NCBI RefSeq assembly: GCF_022836935.1 | Contig: NZ_CP083239.1 | Location: 1,054,001-1,118,000 of the forward strand | Origin: Ancylobacter polymorphus | GTDB lineage: Bacteria > Pseudomonadota > Alphaproteobacteria > Rhizobiales > Xanthobacteraceae | DNA: 64,000 nucleotides | Direction of reading: 5' to 3' | Shown: positions 35,480 through 45,808 of the stretch, one piece after another | Layout: each line of letters opens with the position of its first letter | How positions within the stretch are numbered: position 1 is the stretch's first letter | Position numbers and translations under genes: made by a program | Notes under the pieces: model-generated | Told to the model about the DNA's origin: nothing | Database searches by the model: none | Seen by the model: the letters and a program-made list of their open reading frames with translations, nothing else

Positions 35480-35535
35480 CGGTCGGCTCCTTGCGTCGGT
35501 CGCACCGACCGGGGTCGGGCAGCGGTGAAAAGGCA

Positions 35536-35558
35536 ATGGCCGGGACGAGCCCGGCCAT
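35536..35558 (-). terminator. Intercistronic hairpin between sbp and cysT
   Basis: Nine-base-pair perfect stem ATGGCCGGG / CCCGGCCAT, loop of five, with CCTTTTC shortly after it on the minus strand; a smaller GTGCG/CGCAC hairpin lies at 35611-35624 just after the sbp stop. Such hairpins often raise binding-protein mRNA over permease mRNA. Confidence 0.45.
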
Positions 35559-35627
35559 GCCGCAGTTCAACGGAGAAGTCCAGCGCGAAACGGCTATTCA
35601 CACGAATGCCGTGCGAAACCGCACACC

Positions 35628-36653
35628 TCACGGGGCGACGAACAGCTCGTCGAGCTTGCCGCCGGAGGCGAAGTGGGTCTTCTGCGCATTGGCCCAGCCG
35701 CCGAACACATCCTCGACCTTGACGAGGCGGACGGGGGCAAACTTGGCCTTGAACTCCTCGGCGACCTTGGGGTCGACGACGCGGTTGTTGAACTCGGCGG
35801 CGACCTTCTGGCCCTCGGGCGAATAGAGATAGGTCAGGTAATCGGTGGCGATCTGGCGCGAGCCGCGCTTGTCGACCACCTTGTCCACCACCGCGACCGG
35901 GAATTCGGCGAGCAGGCTCACCTCCGGCACCACGACCTGGAACTTCTTGTCCTTGTAGGCGTCCTTCACGCCGATCACCTCGGCCTCGAAGGTGATGAGC
36001 ACGTCGCCCTGCTCGCGCTCGACAAAGGAGGTGGTGGCGCCGCGCCCGCCGGTGTCGAACACCACGACGTTGGAGAGCAGCTTCTTGGCGAAGGCGTCGG
36101 CCTTGGCCACGTCGCCGTTAAACTTCTCCAGCGCGAAGGCATAGGCGGCGAGATAGGTGTAGCGCGCATTGCCCGAGGTCTTCGGGTTGGGGAACACCAG
36201 CTTCACGTCGTCGCGGACGAGGTCGTCCCAGTTCTTCACGTTCTTCGGGTTGCCCTCGCGCACGAGGAAGGCCGGGAACGAGTACCAGGGCGAGGAGCCG
36301 TTGGGCAGGCGGCTCTGCCAGTCCTTGGCGACGAAGCCCTTGTCGACGAGGAAGGTGATGTCGGTGATCTGGTTGAAGGTCACCACGTCGGCCTCAAGGC
36401 CCTCGACGATGGAGCGCGCCTGCTTGGAGGTGCCGGCATGGCTCTGGTTGACCTTGATCTCCTTGCCGGTCTTCGCCTTGTAGGCCGGCTCGAACTGCTT
36501 GTTCTCGGCGTCGAACAGTTCGCGCGCGACATCGTAGGAGGCGTTGAGGATCTGGTTCGGCTCCTGCGCGCGGGCCTGCGGCACGGCGAGGGCGAACGGC
36601 GCCAGCGTGGCGGCGAGGGTCGCGGTCAGAATCAGGCGGCGCGAGAGGCGCAT
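35628..36653 (-). CDS. sbp: Sulfate-binding protein, periplasmic
   Basis: High-affinity sulfate receptor of 341 aa. A signal peptide with twin-Arg-like basics (LSRRLILTATLAATLAPFALAVPQARA) leads into the mature protein: ILNASYDVARELFDAENKQF is the opening of the Sbp/CysP family, GTSKQARSIVEGLEADVVTF lines the sulfate site, and PKTSGNARYTYLAAYAFAL follows in the second lobe. It is the first gene of sbp-cysT-cysW. Regulation by sulfur status is likely, given the palindrome at its promoter. Confidence 0.95.
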   Translation of the reverse strand: MRLSRRLILTATLAATLAPFALAVPQARAQEPNQILNASYDVARELFDAENKQFEPAYKAKTGKEIKVNQSHAGTSKQARSIVEGLEADVVTFNQITDITFLVDKGFVAKDWQSRLPNGSSPWYSFPAFLVREGNPKNVKNWDDLVRDDVKLVFPNPKTSGNARYTYLAAYAFALEKFNGDVAKADAFAKKLLSNVVVFDTGGRGATTSFVEREQGDVLITFEAEVIGVKDAYKDKKFQVVVPEVSLLAEFPVAVVDKVVDKRGSRQIATDYLTYLYSPEGQKVAAEFNNRVVDPKVAEEFKAKFAPVRLVKVEDVFGGWANAQKTHFASGGKLDELFVAP

Positions 36654-36699
36654 GGGCAGTCTCCACGAACGGGCGCGACGGGGGCGTCGCTGCCGTAAA

Positions 36700-36716
36700 C
36701 ACGTAAATTCTACGTG
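36700..36716 (-). promoter_or_regulatory. Palindrome overlapping the probable -10 of the sbp promoter
   Basis: Perfect inverted repeat CACGTA-AATTC-TACGTG in an AT-rich island 47 bases upstream of sbp. Read on the minus strand it overlaps TAGAAT (36712-36707), a near-consensus -10; no good -35 is visible, so an activator or repressor is likely. The regulator is not identified. Confidence 0.5.
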
Positions 36717-36814
36717 AATTAAAAGATTTCACACTGAAGTTTGTGTAGCACGCGATCTGCCGCAGCGAAAGAGGGGAATGTCGCGTGGTGCGGCGCAGCG
36801 ACGCCAGGCGGGGC

Positions 36815-37930
36815 TCAGCGGCGCGCAAGGGCCCGGCGCGAGAGCGCGACGTGGCGGCTGATATAGGCCTCGCAGCCCAGCGCGCCGGAGGTCATCCGGC
36901 GCTGGGCAGCGGCGGCACGGGCGTCCCGCCGGGCCGGATCGGCGGCGAGTTCGCGCACCGCCGTCCGCAGCGCGGCGGCATCGCCCACCGGCACATAGGT
37001 CGCCTCCGCCTCGTCGAAATTGGCGTCGAGCCCGCCGGTGCGGGTGGCGACCAGCGCCAGCCCGCACAGGGCCGCTTCCTGCAGCACGGTAATGCCGCTG
37101 GCGTGCAGGTTCTCCTTCAGCGGCACCACCATGAGTGCGTTGGTCGCGTAGAGCCGCAGCAATTCGTCATTATGGGCCGGCGCGACCACCCGGACATTGG
37201 CGTGCGGCCGGGTCAGGCGCGGGTCGATGGCGCGCGAGACGATGGTGAGTTCGATGTCGTTCTGGCTTCCCAGCGCCGCCAGCAGCGTCGCCCAGTCGCG
37301 GTGGCGGTCATTGCCGACACTGAGCACCTTCACCGGCCGCACCGGGGCGCGCAGCGGGGGCAACACGGTCTCATTGGGAATGCCGAACGGCACCAGCTCG
37401 GCGTCGGGGCGGCCGAACACCGCCTGGGCGCGGCGCCGGTTCTCCGGGGAATGGAAGGTCAGCACATCGACCCGCCGGAGCAGCCACCGGTAGAGCGGAC
37501 GGTGGAGCGGCGACAGCCGCCGCCACTCATCCATCAGCCACACCGACTGGCCGAGGAGCTTGGGCCGGGACGAACGCCGTGCCAGCGACAGCAGCATCGC
37601 CACCGCGAGAAACTGGGCCTCGGTGTGCGTCCACACAATGTCGGCCCGGAAGATCTCCGCCCGGTTGCGGAGCGCATGGACGAGGTCGAAGCCCAGCGCC
37701 AGCCGCAGCGCGCCGCGCAGACCCTTCCCGAGCAGCCCTTCACGACCCGCGCGCGAGAAGCGGACTTCGCAGCCCTCGCGCTCGGCGCGCCGGTAGCCAT
37801 AGGGCGAGGGGTCGTTGATGCCGATGAGCGCACCGCTCCGCTGGTTCCGCTCCCATTCGGCCGCGTCCTGGCCGTGCGAAAGCTGCACGAAGACCTTGAT
37901 CGGGTGCGGATCGGTCATGGCGGTCGTCAT
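36815..37930 (-). CDS. Glycosyltransferase family 1/4-type protein
   Basis: GT-B-fold glycosyltransferase of 371 aa. The N-terminal half has IFRADIVWTHTEAQFLAVAM and a VDVLTFHSPENRRRAQAVFG linker; the C-terminal half has the donor-site pattern VKVLSVGNDRHRDWATLLAAL, LRLYATNALMVVPLKENLHASGITVLQEAALCGLALVAT, including the E-x7-E-like pair. Which polysaccharide it builds is unknown, since no other envelope genes adjoin. Starts at 37930 or 37918 are both possible. It is upstream of sbp on the same strand but separated by the sbp promoter. Confidence 0.85.
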   Translation of the reverse strand: MTTAMTDPHPIKVFVQLSHGQDAAEWERNQRSGALIGINDPSPYGYRRAEREGCEVRFSRAGREGLLGKGLRGALRLALGFDLVHALRNRAEIFRADIVWTHTEAQFLAVAMLLSLARRSSRPKLLGQSVWLMDEWRRLSPLHRPLYRWLLRRVDVLTFHSPENRRRAQAVFGRPDAELVPFGIPNETVLPPLRAPVRPVKVLSVGNDRHRDWATLLAALGSQNDIELTIVSRAIDPRLTRPHANVRVVAPAHNDELLRLYATNALMVVPLKENLHASGITVLQEAALCGLALVATRTGGLDANFDEAEATYVPVGDAAALRTAVRELAADPARRDARAAAAQRRMTSGALGCEAYISRHVALSRRALARR

Positions 37931-38202
37931 CGCGAGGGCTTCTGGTGAAGGCCGGTTGCGCGCGGGAGATCGGCCGGCCACGCCGCGGCACGCTAGGACG
38001 CCGTATCCAAGAGGGGAACAGCCCGCACCGAGAAAAACCGATTTATGATGAGGATTATTCTCAGAATCCGTCCACAGGCGCCTGCCGCCTCTGGCCGCGT
38101 GCGTGTCGCCGGGCTTCTGCGCCGGAGTCAGCCCCGTCCTCGGCGATGCCCTCGCGTCAAAGAGCCGTTCATGCTAGGTGGCTCTGTTCCGAGGAGGCGG
38201 CC

Positions 38203-38930
38203 TTGTCGCTTGAGATCAAAATCTGCGGGCTGAGCACCGCCGAGACGCTGGAGGCGTCCGTCAGTGCCGGTGCGGACATGGTGGGCATGGTGTTCTTCGC
38301 CCCCTCGCCGCGCCATGTCGACCTCGCCACCGCCGCCACCCTCGGCGCTCAGGCGCGCGGGCGGGCGCAGATCGTCGCGCTCACCGTCGATGCCGACGAC
38401 GCGACGCTGGCCGCCATCATCGACGCGCTGCGCCCCGACATGCTGCAGCTGCACGGTCGCGAGAGCGTGGAGCGCGTCGCCGCCATCCGTGCCCGCTTCG
38501 GCCTGCCGGTCATGAAGGCGCTCGGCATTGCCTCAGCCGAAGACCTTGCCGCGCTGGCCGCCTATGAAGGCGTGGCCAACCGGCTGCTGCTCGACGCCAA
38601 GCCGCCCGAGGGCGCCACCCTGCCCGGCGGCAATGGCGTCGCCTTCGACTGGAACCTCATCGCCGGCCTTGACCTCGCCCGGCCCTTCATGCTGTCAGGC
38701 GGGCTCGACCCGGAAAACGTCGCGGACGCGGTGCGGCTCATCCATCCGCCCGGCCTCGACGTATCCTCCGGTGTCGAACGTGGACCCGGCATCAAGGACC
38801 CGTCCCGCATCGAGGCCTTCTTGCGCGCCGCGCGGACGGCCGAGGCGCAAGGATCTTCCGCCCCGACCGGCGACACCGCCCACGGCTCCGCGCCGACGCC
38901 GCCTTCACCTGCCAGAGAGACGAGCCCGTC

Positions 38931-38934
<4 letters not shown>
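38203..38934 (+). CDS. trpF: Phosphoribosylanthranilate isomerase
   Basis: TIM-barrel enzyme of tryptophan synthesis. Motifs: IKICGLST (catalytic Cys about residue 8), [25 protein letters not shown] and [12 protein letters not shown], with [13 protein letters not shown] at the phosphate site. The start is TTG 38203 with GAGGAGG five bases before it. A 30-residue Ser/Pro/Ala tail follows the barrel and is unusual in length. Its stop overlaps the trpB start (GTGA), so trpF-trpB-trpA form one operon. Confidence 0.94.
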
Positions 38935-40159
<1,225 letters not shown>

Positions 40160-40163
<4 letters not shown>

Positions 40164-40999
40164 GCACCCGCATCGAAACCCGTTTCCGCGCCTGCGCGGC
40201 CGAGGGGCGCGCCGCGCTCGTCACCTTCATCACCGCCGGCGATCCCGACCATGATACCTCGCTCGCCTTGCTCAAGGCGCTGCCGGCGGCGGGCGCCGAC
40301 ATCATCGAACTCGGCGTGCCCTTCACCGACCCGATGGCCGACGGCCCGGCGATCCAGGCCGCGGGCCTGCGCGCGCTAGCGGCCGGCCAGACGCTGGCCA
40401 AGACGCTTGCCATGGTGAAGACCTTCCGCGAGAGCGACGCCACCACGCCGCTGGTGCTGATGGGCTATTACAACCCGGTCTATGTCTATGGCGTCGAACG
40501 CTTCCTGGCCGACGCCAAGGCGGCGGGCGTCGACGGCCTCGTGGTGGTCGACCTTCCGCCGGAGGAAGACGGCGAACTCTGCCTGCCGGCGCTGGCGGCG
40601 GGGCTCGACTTCATCCGCCTCGCCACCCCGACCACCGACGACCAGCGGCTGCCGGCCGTGCTGAAGCACACGGCGGGCTTCGTCTATTACGTCTCCATCA
40701 CCGGCATCACCGGCGCGGCGCAGGCCGACCCGGACGCGGTCGGCCGGGCGGTGGCGCGGATCAAGCGCCACACCACGCTGCCCGTCGCGGTCGGCTTCGG
40801 CGTGAAGACGCCGGAGAGCGCCGCCGCCATCGCCGCCAATGCCGATGGCGTGGTGGTCGGCTCGGCGCTGATCGACGCGCTGCGCGCCACGCTCGATGCC
40901 GAGAACCGCGCCACGCCCGCGACCATTACCGCCGTCACCGATCTGGTCGGCCGGCTCGCCCAGGCCGTGCGCGGGGTACGCCGCCAGGCGGCGGAATAG
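40160..40999 (+). CDS. trpA: Tryptophan synthase alpha chain
   Basis: TIM-barrel lyase of 279 aa cleaving indole-3-glycerol phosphate and passing indole to TrpB through the tunnel. Catalytic Glu is in [17 protein letters not shown] and the Asp in [25 protein letters not shown] and [15 protein letters not shown] make the phosphate site. Followed by a hairpin terminator and then accD. Confidence 0.97.
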
Positions 41000-41010
41000 C
41001 GATCAAAGCC

Positions 41011-41055
41011 GGCGCACGCCCGCGCGGCCGCGGCCGAATCGCGCGTGCGCCTTTT
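41011..41055 (+). terminator. Terminator behind trpA
   Basis: Nine-base-pair perfect outer stem GGCGCACGC / GCGTGCGCC with a GC-rich, partly self-pairing inner loop, followed by TTTT. It lies 12 bases after trpA and about 90 bases before accD. Confidence 0.65.
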
Positions 41056-41144
41056 CATCGCCCTTCTGCGGCATTAGATGAGGGGCGGCCGGCGGCGGGG
41101 AGACCCCCGTCGCGGCCGCTGCGTCACCGTCCGGAGCCCGACCG

Positions 41145-42098
41145 TTGAACTGGATCTCGAACGTCGTCCCCAAGCTGAGCTCCTTCCTGAACCGTCGGGA
41201 AGTGCCGGAAAATCTCTGGGTGAAGTGCCCGGAGACGGGGCAGATGGTGTTCCATAAGGATCTGGAGGCGAATCTCCACGTCGTCCCCGGCTCCGGCTAT
41301 CATATGCGCATGGACCCGACGGCGCGTCTGCGCTCGGTGTTCGACGGCGGCAAATGGTACGATATCGGCCTGCCGGCGGTGGCCATCGACCCGCTGAAGT
41401 TCCGCGACGAGAAGCGCTATGTCGACCGCCTCAAGGACGCCCGGACCAAGACCGGCGCGCAGGACGCGGTGAAGGTCGGTTATGGCAAGCTGGAAGGCCT
41501 GCCCGTCACCGTGGCGGTGCAGGATTTCGGCTTCATGGGCGGTTCGCTCGGCATGGCGGCGGGCGAGGCCATCGTCACCGGGCTTGAGACCGCCGCCTCG
41601 CGCGGCACGCCCTTCATCATGTTCGCCTCCTCCGGCGGCGCGCGCATGCAAGAAGGCATCCTCTCGCTGATGCAGATGCCGCGCACCACCTGCGCCATCC
41701 AGGAACTGCGCGAAGCGAAGCTCCCCTATATCGTGGTTCTGACCAACCCGACCACGGGTGGCGTCACCGCCTCCTATGCCATGCTGGGCGACATCCAGAT
41801 CGCCGAGCCGGGCGCGCTCATCGGCTTCGCCGGCCCGCGCGTCATTGAGCAGACCATCCGCGAGAAGCTGCCGGAGGGCTTCCAGCGCGCCGAATATCTG
41901 CGCGACCACGGCATGATCGACCTCGTCGTCCACCGCCACCAGATGCGCCCGACGCTGGCGCGGCTCTGCCGCCTGCTGATGCGCGCCCCGGCCGTGGCGG
42001 GCGAGACCAAGGCCGCAGCAAAGCCCGCCGAGGACAAGGCGGCCGAAGCCCCGGCCCTGCCGGTCCCCGCCGCCAACCCCGCGCCCGCCAGCGCCTGA
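41145..42098 (+). CDS. accD: Acetyl-CoA carboxylase carboxyltransferase subunit beta, without zinc-ribbon cysteines
   Basis: Beta subunit (317 aa) of the carboxyltransferase that makes malonyl-CoA for fatty-acid synthesis. The crotonase-fold core is normal ([71 protein letters not shown]). In E. coli AccD an N-terminal four-Cys zinc ribbon binds the subunit mRNA and DNA; here only C28 remains and the other positions are T31, V47 and S50. The start is TTG 41145 with CGGAG upstream. A Pro/Ala tail ends the protein. folC follows at seven bases. Confidence 0.95.
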   Translation: MNWISNVVPKLSSFLNRREVPENLWVKCPETGQMVFHKDLEANLHVVPGSGYHMRMDPTARLRSVFDGGKWYDIGLPAVAIDPLKFRDEKRYVDRLKDARTKTGAQDAVKVGYGKLEGLPVTVAVQDFGFMGGSLGMAAGEAIVTGLETAASRGTPFIMFASSGGARMQEGILSLMQMPRTTCAIQELREAKLPYIVVLTNPTTGGVTASYAMLGDIQIAEPGALIGFAGPRVIEQTIREKLPEGFQRAEYLRDHGMIDLVVHRHQMRPTLARLCRLLMRAPAVAGETKAAAKPAEDKAAEAPALPVPAANPAPASA

Positions 42099-42105
42099 GG
42101 CCCCC

Positions 42106-43455
42106 ATGAGCGCGCTTCCAGCCGCCGGCCCCGCGCCCACCGAGGGGCCGCGGGCGCCGGTCGACGACATTTTCGACCGGCTGCTGGCGCTGCACCCGAA
42201 GCTGATCGACCTCTCGCTCGACCGGATGTGGCGGCTGCTGGAGCGGCTCGGCCATCCCGAGCGGCGGCTGCCGCCGGTGATCCATGTCGCCGGCACCAAT
42301 GGCAAGGGCTCCACCGTCGCCTTCATGCGGGCGATCCTGGAAGCCGCCGGCCAGCGCGTGCATGTCTACACCTCGCCGCATCTGGTGCGCTTCAACGAGC
42401 GCATCCGCCTCGCCGGCACGCTGGTGGACGATGCCCGCCTCACCGGCGCACTGGCGCGGGCGGAAGAGGCCAATGGCGGCGAACCGATCACCTTTTTCGA
42501 GATCACCACGGCGGCGGCGCTGCTGCTGTTCGCGGAAACCCCCGCCGACATCTTGCTGCTGGAAGTCGGCCTCGGCGGCCGGCTCGACGCCACCAATGTG
42601 ATCGAGCGGCCGCTGGTGAGTGTCATCACCCCGGTCTCCATCGACCATGTCGATTTCCTCGGCGAGACCGTGGCGGAGATCGCCGGCGAAAAGGCCGGCA
42701 TCCTCAAGCGCGGCGTGCCCGCCGTGCTCGGCCACCAGCCGCGCGAGGCGCTGCGCACGATCGAACGGCAGGCGGCGCGGCTCGGCGTGCCGCTCTCGGT
42801 CATGGGCGAGCACTATCAGGCGCATGAGGAAGGCGGCAGGCTGGTCGTCGCCGACGAGGCGGGACTGCTCGACCTGCCGCGCCCGCGCCTCGTCGGCCCG
42901 CACCAGATCGTCAATGCCGGCCTCGCGGTGGAAGCGTTGCGCGTCGCCAATCTCGGCCTGCCGCCCGCCGCCTTCGAGGAAGGCATGCGCGCCGCGCAAT
43001 GGCCGGCGCGGCTGCAGCGGCTGGGCCCCGGCCCGCTCACCGCCCGCGCGCCGGAAGGCGTCGACATCTGGCTCGATGGCGGGCACAACGCCGCCGGCGG
43101 TCAGGCGCTCGCCGCCGCACTGGCCGATCTCGAAGACCGGGTGTCGCGGCCGCTGGTGCTGATCGTCGGCATGCTGGGCAACAAGGATGCGGACGCCTTC
43201 CTCGCGCCCTTCGCCGGCCTCGCCCGCGAGCTGATCGCGGTGCCGGTGCCGGGCGAGCACAAGGGCGCGGCGCCGGAGGCGCTGGCGGAAGCGGCGCGGG
43301 GGCACGGGCTCGACGCCTCCACCGCGCCGAGCGTCGCCGCCGCGCTGGAAGGGCTGGCGGAATTTCCCGTCGGGGCCGCGCCGCGCGTGCTGATCGCCGG
43401 CTCGCTCTATCTCGCCGGCGCCGTGCTGGGCGAGAACGGCTCACTGCCGGACTGA
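42106..43455 (+). CDS. folC: Bifunctional folylpolyglutamate/dihydrofolate synthase
   Basis: Mur-ligase-like enzyme of 449 aa that adds glutamates to folates. The ATP loop is HVAGTNGKGSTVAFM (about 57-71), followed by YTSPHLVRFNERIR; VSIDHVDFLGETVAEIAGEKAGI and DGGHNAAGGQALA complete the family signature. The trpFBA-accD-folC order is standard in Alphaproteobacteria. It converges on infC, with a family-A repeat between. Confidence 0.95.
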   Translation: MSALPAAGPAPTEGPRAPVDDIFDRLLALHPKLIDLSLDRMWRLLERLGHPERRLPPVIHVAGTNGKGSTVAFMRAILEAAGQRVHVYTSPHLVRFNERIRLAGTLVDDARLTGALARAEEANGGEPITFFEITTAAALLLFAETPADILLLEVGLGGRLDATNVIERPLVSVITPVSIDHVDFLGETVAEIAGEKAGILKRGVPAVLGHQPREALRTIERQAARLGVPLSVMGEHYQAHEEGGRLVVADEAGLLDLPRPRLVGPHQIVNAGLAVEALRVANLGLPPAAFEEGMRAAQWPARLQRLGPGPLTARAPEGVDIWLDGGHNAAGGQALAAALADLEDRVSRPLVLIVGMLGNKDADAFLAPFAGLARELIAVPVPGEHKGAAPEALAEAARGHGLDASTAPSVAAALEGLAEFPVGAAPRVLIAGSLYLAGAVLGENGSLPD

Positions 43456-43504
43456 GGCGCAGGTTTCCGCGCAGGCCGGCGCGAACCTTGGCGCGCAAAC
43501 GACA

Positions 43505-43537
43505 ATCCCGGACACGGCCTCGCGGCCGTTCCGGGAT
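43505..43537. repeat. REP-type palindromic repeat, family A (short copy)
   Basis: Nested inverted repeat ATCCCGGA / TCCGGGAT around ACGGCC / GGCCGT with a TCGC loop. It lies between the convergent stops of folC and infC and can fold as a long hairpin on either strand. Confidence 0.75.
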
Positions 43538-43566
43538 GATGCCGGTCGAAGGGCGGCCGCCGCGCC

Positions 43567-44103
43567 TCAGCGCGGGGCCAGCACCATGATCATCTGGCGG
43601 CCTTCCAGCGAGGGCTCGGCCTCGACCTTGGCAATGGTCGCCAGCTCTTCCTTCACCTTGTTGAGCAGCTTGTAGCCGAGCTCCTGATGCGCCATCTCGC
43701 GGCCGCGGAAGCGCAGGGTGATCTTCACCTTGTCGCCTTCGTCGAAGAAGCGGTGGATGGCCTTCATCTTCACCTCATAGTCATGGGTGTCGATGCCGGG
43801 CCGCAGCTTGATTTCCTTGATCTCGACGACGTGCTGCTTCTTGCGCGCCTCGTTGGCCTTCTTCTGGTTCTGGTATTTGAACCGGCCATAGTCGAGAATC
43901 TTGCAGACGGGCGGGGCCGAGTTCGGCGCGATCTCGACGAGATCGAGGCCGGCGTCCTGCGCCATCGCAATCGCATCGCGCGTCAGCACGACGCCGCGAT
44001 TCTGCCCGTCCTGATCGATGAGCTGAACTTCGCGGATGCGGATATCTTCGTTGACGCGCGGACCGTCCTTTTCCGGCGCGACGGGTCTCATGGGGCGGCG
44101 AAT
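43567..44103 (-). CDS. infC: Translation initiation factor IF-3, with an ATT start
   Basis: Binds the 30S subunit and checks start-codon pairing. The N-domain has [22 protein letters not shown], the linker is [22 protein letters not shown], and the C-domain reads [19 protein letters not shown] and [12 protein letters not shown]. The ATT at 44103 is preferred to the ATG at 44091: GAGGAG lies eight bases before ATT and 20 before ATG, and the reading (M)[15 protein letters not shown] matches the MRRP N-terminus of Rhizobiales IF-3. AUU is the classic autoregulated start of E. coli infC. Length 178 aa. Confidence 0.93.
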   Translation of the reverse strand: MRRPMRPVAPEKDGPRVNEDIRIREVQLIDQDGQNRGVVLTRDAIAMAQDAGLDLVEIAPNSAPPVCKILDYGRFKYQNQKKANEARKKQHVVEIKEIKLRPGIDTHDYEVKMKAIHRFFDEGDKVKITLRFRGREMAHQELGYKLLNKVKEELATIAKVEAEPSLEGRQMIMVLAPR

Positions 44104-44199
44104 GGCGTCTTCTCCTCTGCCATTTCAGAATGTGGCGTTTCCACCGCGCTTCGAAGGGTCGCCGGCCGGCTGATTTCCGCGCGCGTAAAACGGTCGCAG

Positions 44200-44228
44200 A
44201 AGATCGTGACAAACCCGTCAGAAGTCAA
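44200..44228 (-). promoter_or_regulatory. Probable infC promoter
   Basis: On the minus strand TTGACT (44228-44223), 17 bases, then GATCTT (44205-44200), about 97 bases before the ATT start. The -35 is good, the -10 weak. The rest of this 313-base divergent gap (44104-44416) holds nothing I can name beyond the leaders of infC and the hydrolase gene. Confidence 0.4.
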
Positions 44229-44416
44229 CGGCGGTAAAGCACGGATCGCATGTAATAACGCAGGCTCGGCCGGCTTTCGTCGTCACCTGGCCCGCCGGCC
44301 CTGTTCCCACGCGAGGTGTGCCTGTAAGCCAAGATGGCGCGCGCGCCTCGAATCGCAAGGCTTTCGCTGATCAAGAGGTTGCCGCGCACCGTTCGCCTAC
44401 CGACCGGAGGACAATG

Positions 44417-45220
44417 ATGAGCGAGGCCACCCCCACCCGTCCCGATGCGGGCGCCGCCCCTTCCTTCCTCACTGTGGGCGCGGATGCCCGCGCCATCGCG
44501 GTGCGCGTCACTCCCGGCCGCGCGAGCCCGGAACATCCCGGCATCCTGTGGTGCGGCGGCTTTCTCTCCGACATGCGCGGCACCAAGGCGGAAGCTCTGG
44601 CGGACTGGGGCGCGGCGCACGACCGGCGCGTGGTGCGCTTCGACTATTCCGGCCATGGCGAATCCGGCGGCGCCTTCGAGGAGGGCACCATCTCGCGCTG
44701 GGCCGAGGACGCCTTCGCCGTGTTCGACCGGATGACCGAGGGCCCGCAGATCGTCGTCGGCTCCTCCATGGGCGGCTGGATCGCCCTGCTGCTCGCCCGG
44801 GCGCTGGCGGCGCGGGGCGAGAGCGCCCGCCTCGCCGCGCTGGTGCTGATCGCCCCGGCACCGGACTTCACGGAAGAGCTGATGTGGAAGGCGATGCCGG
44901 AGGATGTCCGTGCCGCGCTGCTGCATGACGGGCGCTGGGTGCGCCCTTCGCAGTATGGCCCCGGCCAGGTCATCACCCGGGCGCTGATCGAGGACGGGCG
45001 GCAGAACCTCGTGCTCGGCGCGCCCTTCGCGGTCGGCTGCCCGGTGCGCATCCTCCAGGGCGTGGCCGACCCGGATGTGCCGTGGCAGCATGCGCTGCGG
45101 CTCGTCACCTGCCTCGCCGAGGACGATGTGGTGCTGAGCCTGATCAAGGATGGCGACCACCGCCTCTCGCGGCCCGAGGATATCGAGCGGATTCTGGCGG
45201 CGGTGCAGGAAGTGGGGTGA
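44417..45220 (+). CDS. Alpha/beta hydrolase
   Basis: Serine hydrolase of 267 aa with the alpha/beta fold. The nucleophile elbow is VVGSSMGGWIALLLA (Ser about residue 116), the oxyanion segment is WCGGFLSDMRGTKAEAL, the acid is likely the Asp in VADPDVPWQHA, and the His is in DGDHRLSRPEDI. The pattern resembles the BD-FAE/carboxylesterase-like group often encoded near infC in Rhizobiales. GGAGG stands six bases before the ATG at 44417; the ATG at 44414 is also possible. Substrate unknown. Confidence 0.85.
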   Translation: MSEATPTRPDAGAAPSFLTVGADARAIAVRVTPGRASPEHPGILWCGGFLSDMRGTKAEALADWGAAHDRRVVRFDYSGHGESGGAFEEGTISRWAEDAFAVFDRMTEGPQIVVGSSMGGWIALLLARALAARGESARLAALVLIAPAPDFTEELMWKAMPEDVRAALLHDGRWVRPSQYGPGQVITRALIEDGRQNLVLGAPFAVGCPVRILQGVADPDVPWQHALRLVTCLAEDDVVLSLIKDGDHRLSRPEDIERILAAVQEVG

Positions 45221-45238
45221 GGGCGCGCCTGCGCGCGC

Positions 45239-45796
45239 TCAGCCCGGCGCGCGCAGGAAGACGATCTCGCTGCTGTCGTAGCGGCGGCGCTCCAGTTCCT
45301 CGAAACCTTCCGGGGCGGCGAAGGCGGCCTCGACCGATTCCTCCACCACGACGAGTGCGTCCGGCGCCAGCCATTTGCCGGAAAGGGCGCTCGCCAGCGC
45401 CTTTTCCGCCAGCCCGCGCCCATAGGGCGGATCGCAGAAGACGAGATCGAAGGCGTCATTGGCGAAGGCCTCGCCCAGCTTCGTCGCGTCGCGGCGGAAG
45501 ATGCGGGTGATGCCGCCGACGCCGAGCGTCTCGACATTGGCGCGGATCAGCCCGCGCGGCTCCGGCGCCTCGTCGACGAACACCGCGAGCTTCCCCCCGC
45601 GCGAGAGCGCTTCCAGCCCCAGCGCGCCGGTGCCGGCGAACAGGTCGAGCACGCGGGCGCCGTCGGCGGCATCGCCATAGGCATGGGCGAGCACATTGAA
45701 CAGCGCCTCGCGCAGCCGGTCGGAGGTCGGCCGCGTGGCGTTGGAGGAGGGGCCGCGCAGCGCGCGACCCTTGAAGCGCCCGCCGACGATGCGCAT
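45239..45796 (-). CDS. rsmD: 16S rRNA (guanine(966)-N(2))-methyltransferase
   Basis: A 185-residue SAM-dependent methyltransferase. MRIVGGRFKGRAL is the family start, VLDLFAGTGALGLEALSRG the SAM loop (about 49-67), and VFCDPPYGRG the catalytic D/NPPY motif (about 119-128). It lies 12 bases after the pseudouridine synthase gene on the same strand, so both ribosome-modification genes are probably cotranscribed. Confidence 0.95.
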   Translation of the reverse strand: MRIVGGRFKGRALRGPSSNATRPTSDRLREALFNVLAHAYGDAADGARVLDLFAGTGALGLEALSRGGKLAVFVDEAPEPRGLIRANVETLGVGGITRIFRRDATKLGEAFANDAFDLVFCDPPYGRGLAEKALASALSGKWLAPDALVVVEESVEAAFAAPEGFEELERRRYDSSEIVFLRAPG

Positions 45797-45808
45797 CGAA
45801 CCGCCCCG

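Noticed and set aside
44091..44124. Eleven-codon uORF (ATG at 44124) coupled to the infC ATG
   Set aside because: Its ATG has no SD, while GAGGAG inside it is ideally placed for the ATT start; kept only as an alternative in the infC finding.
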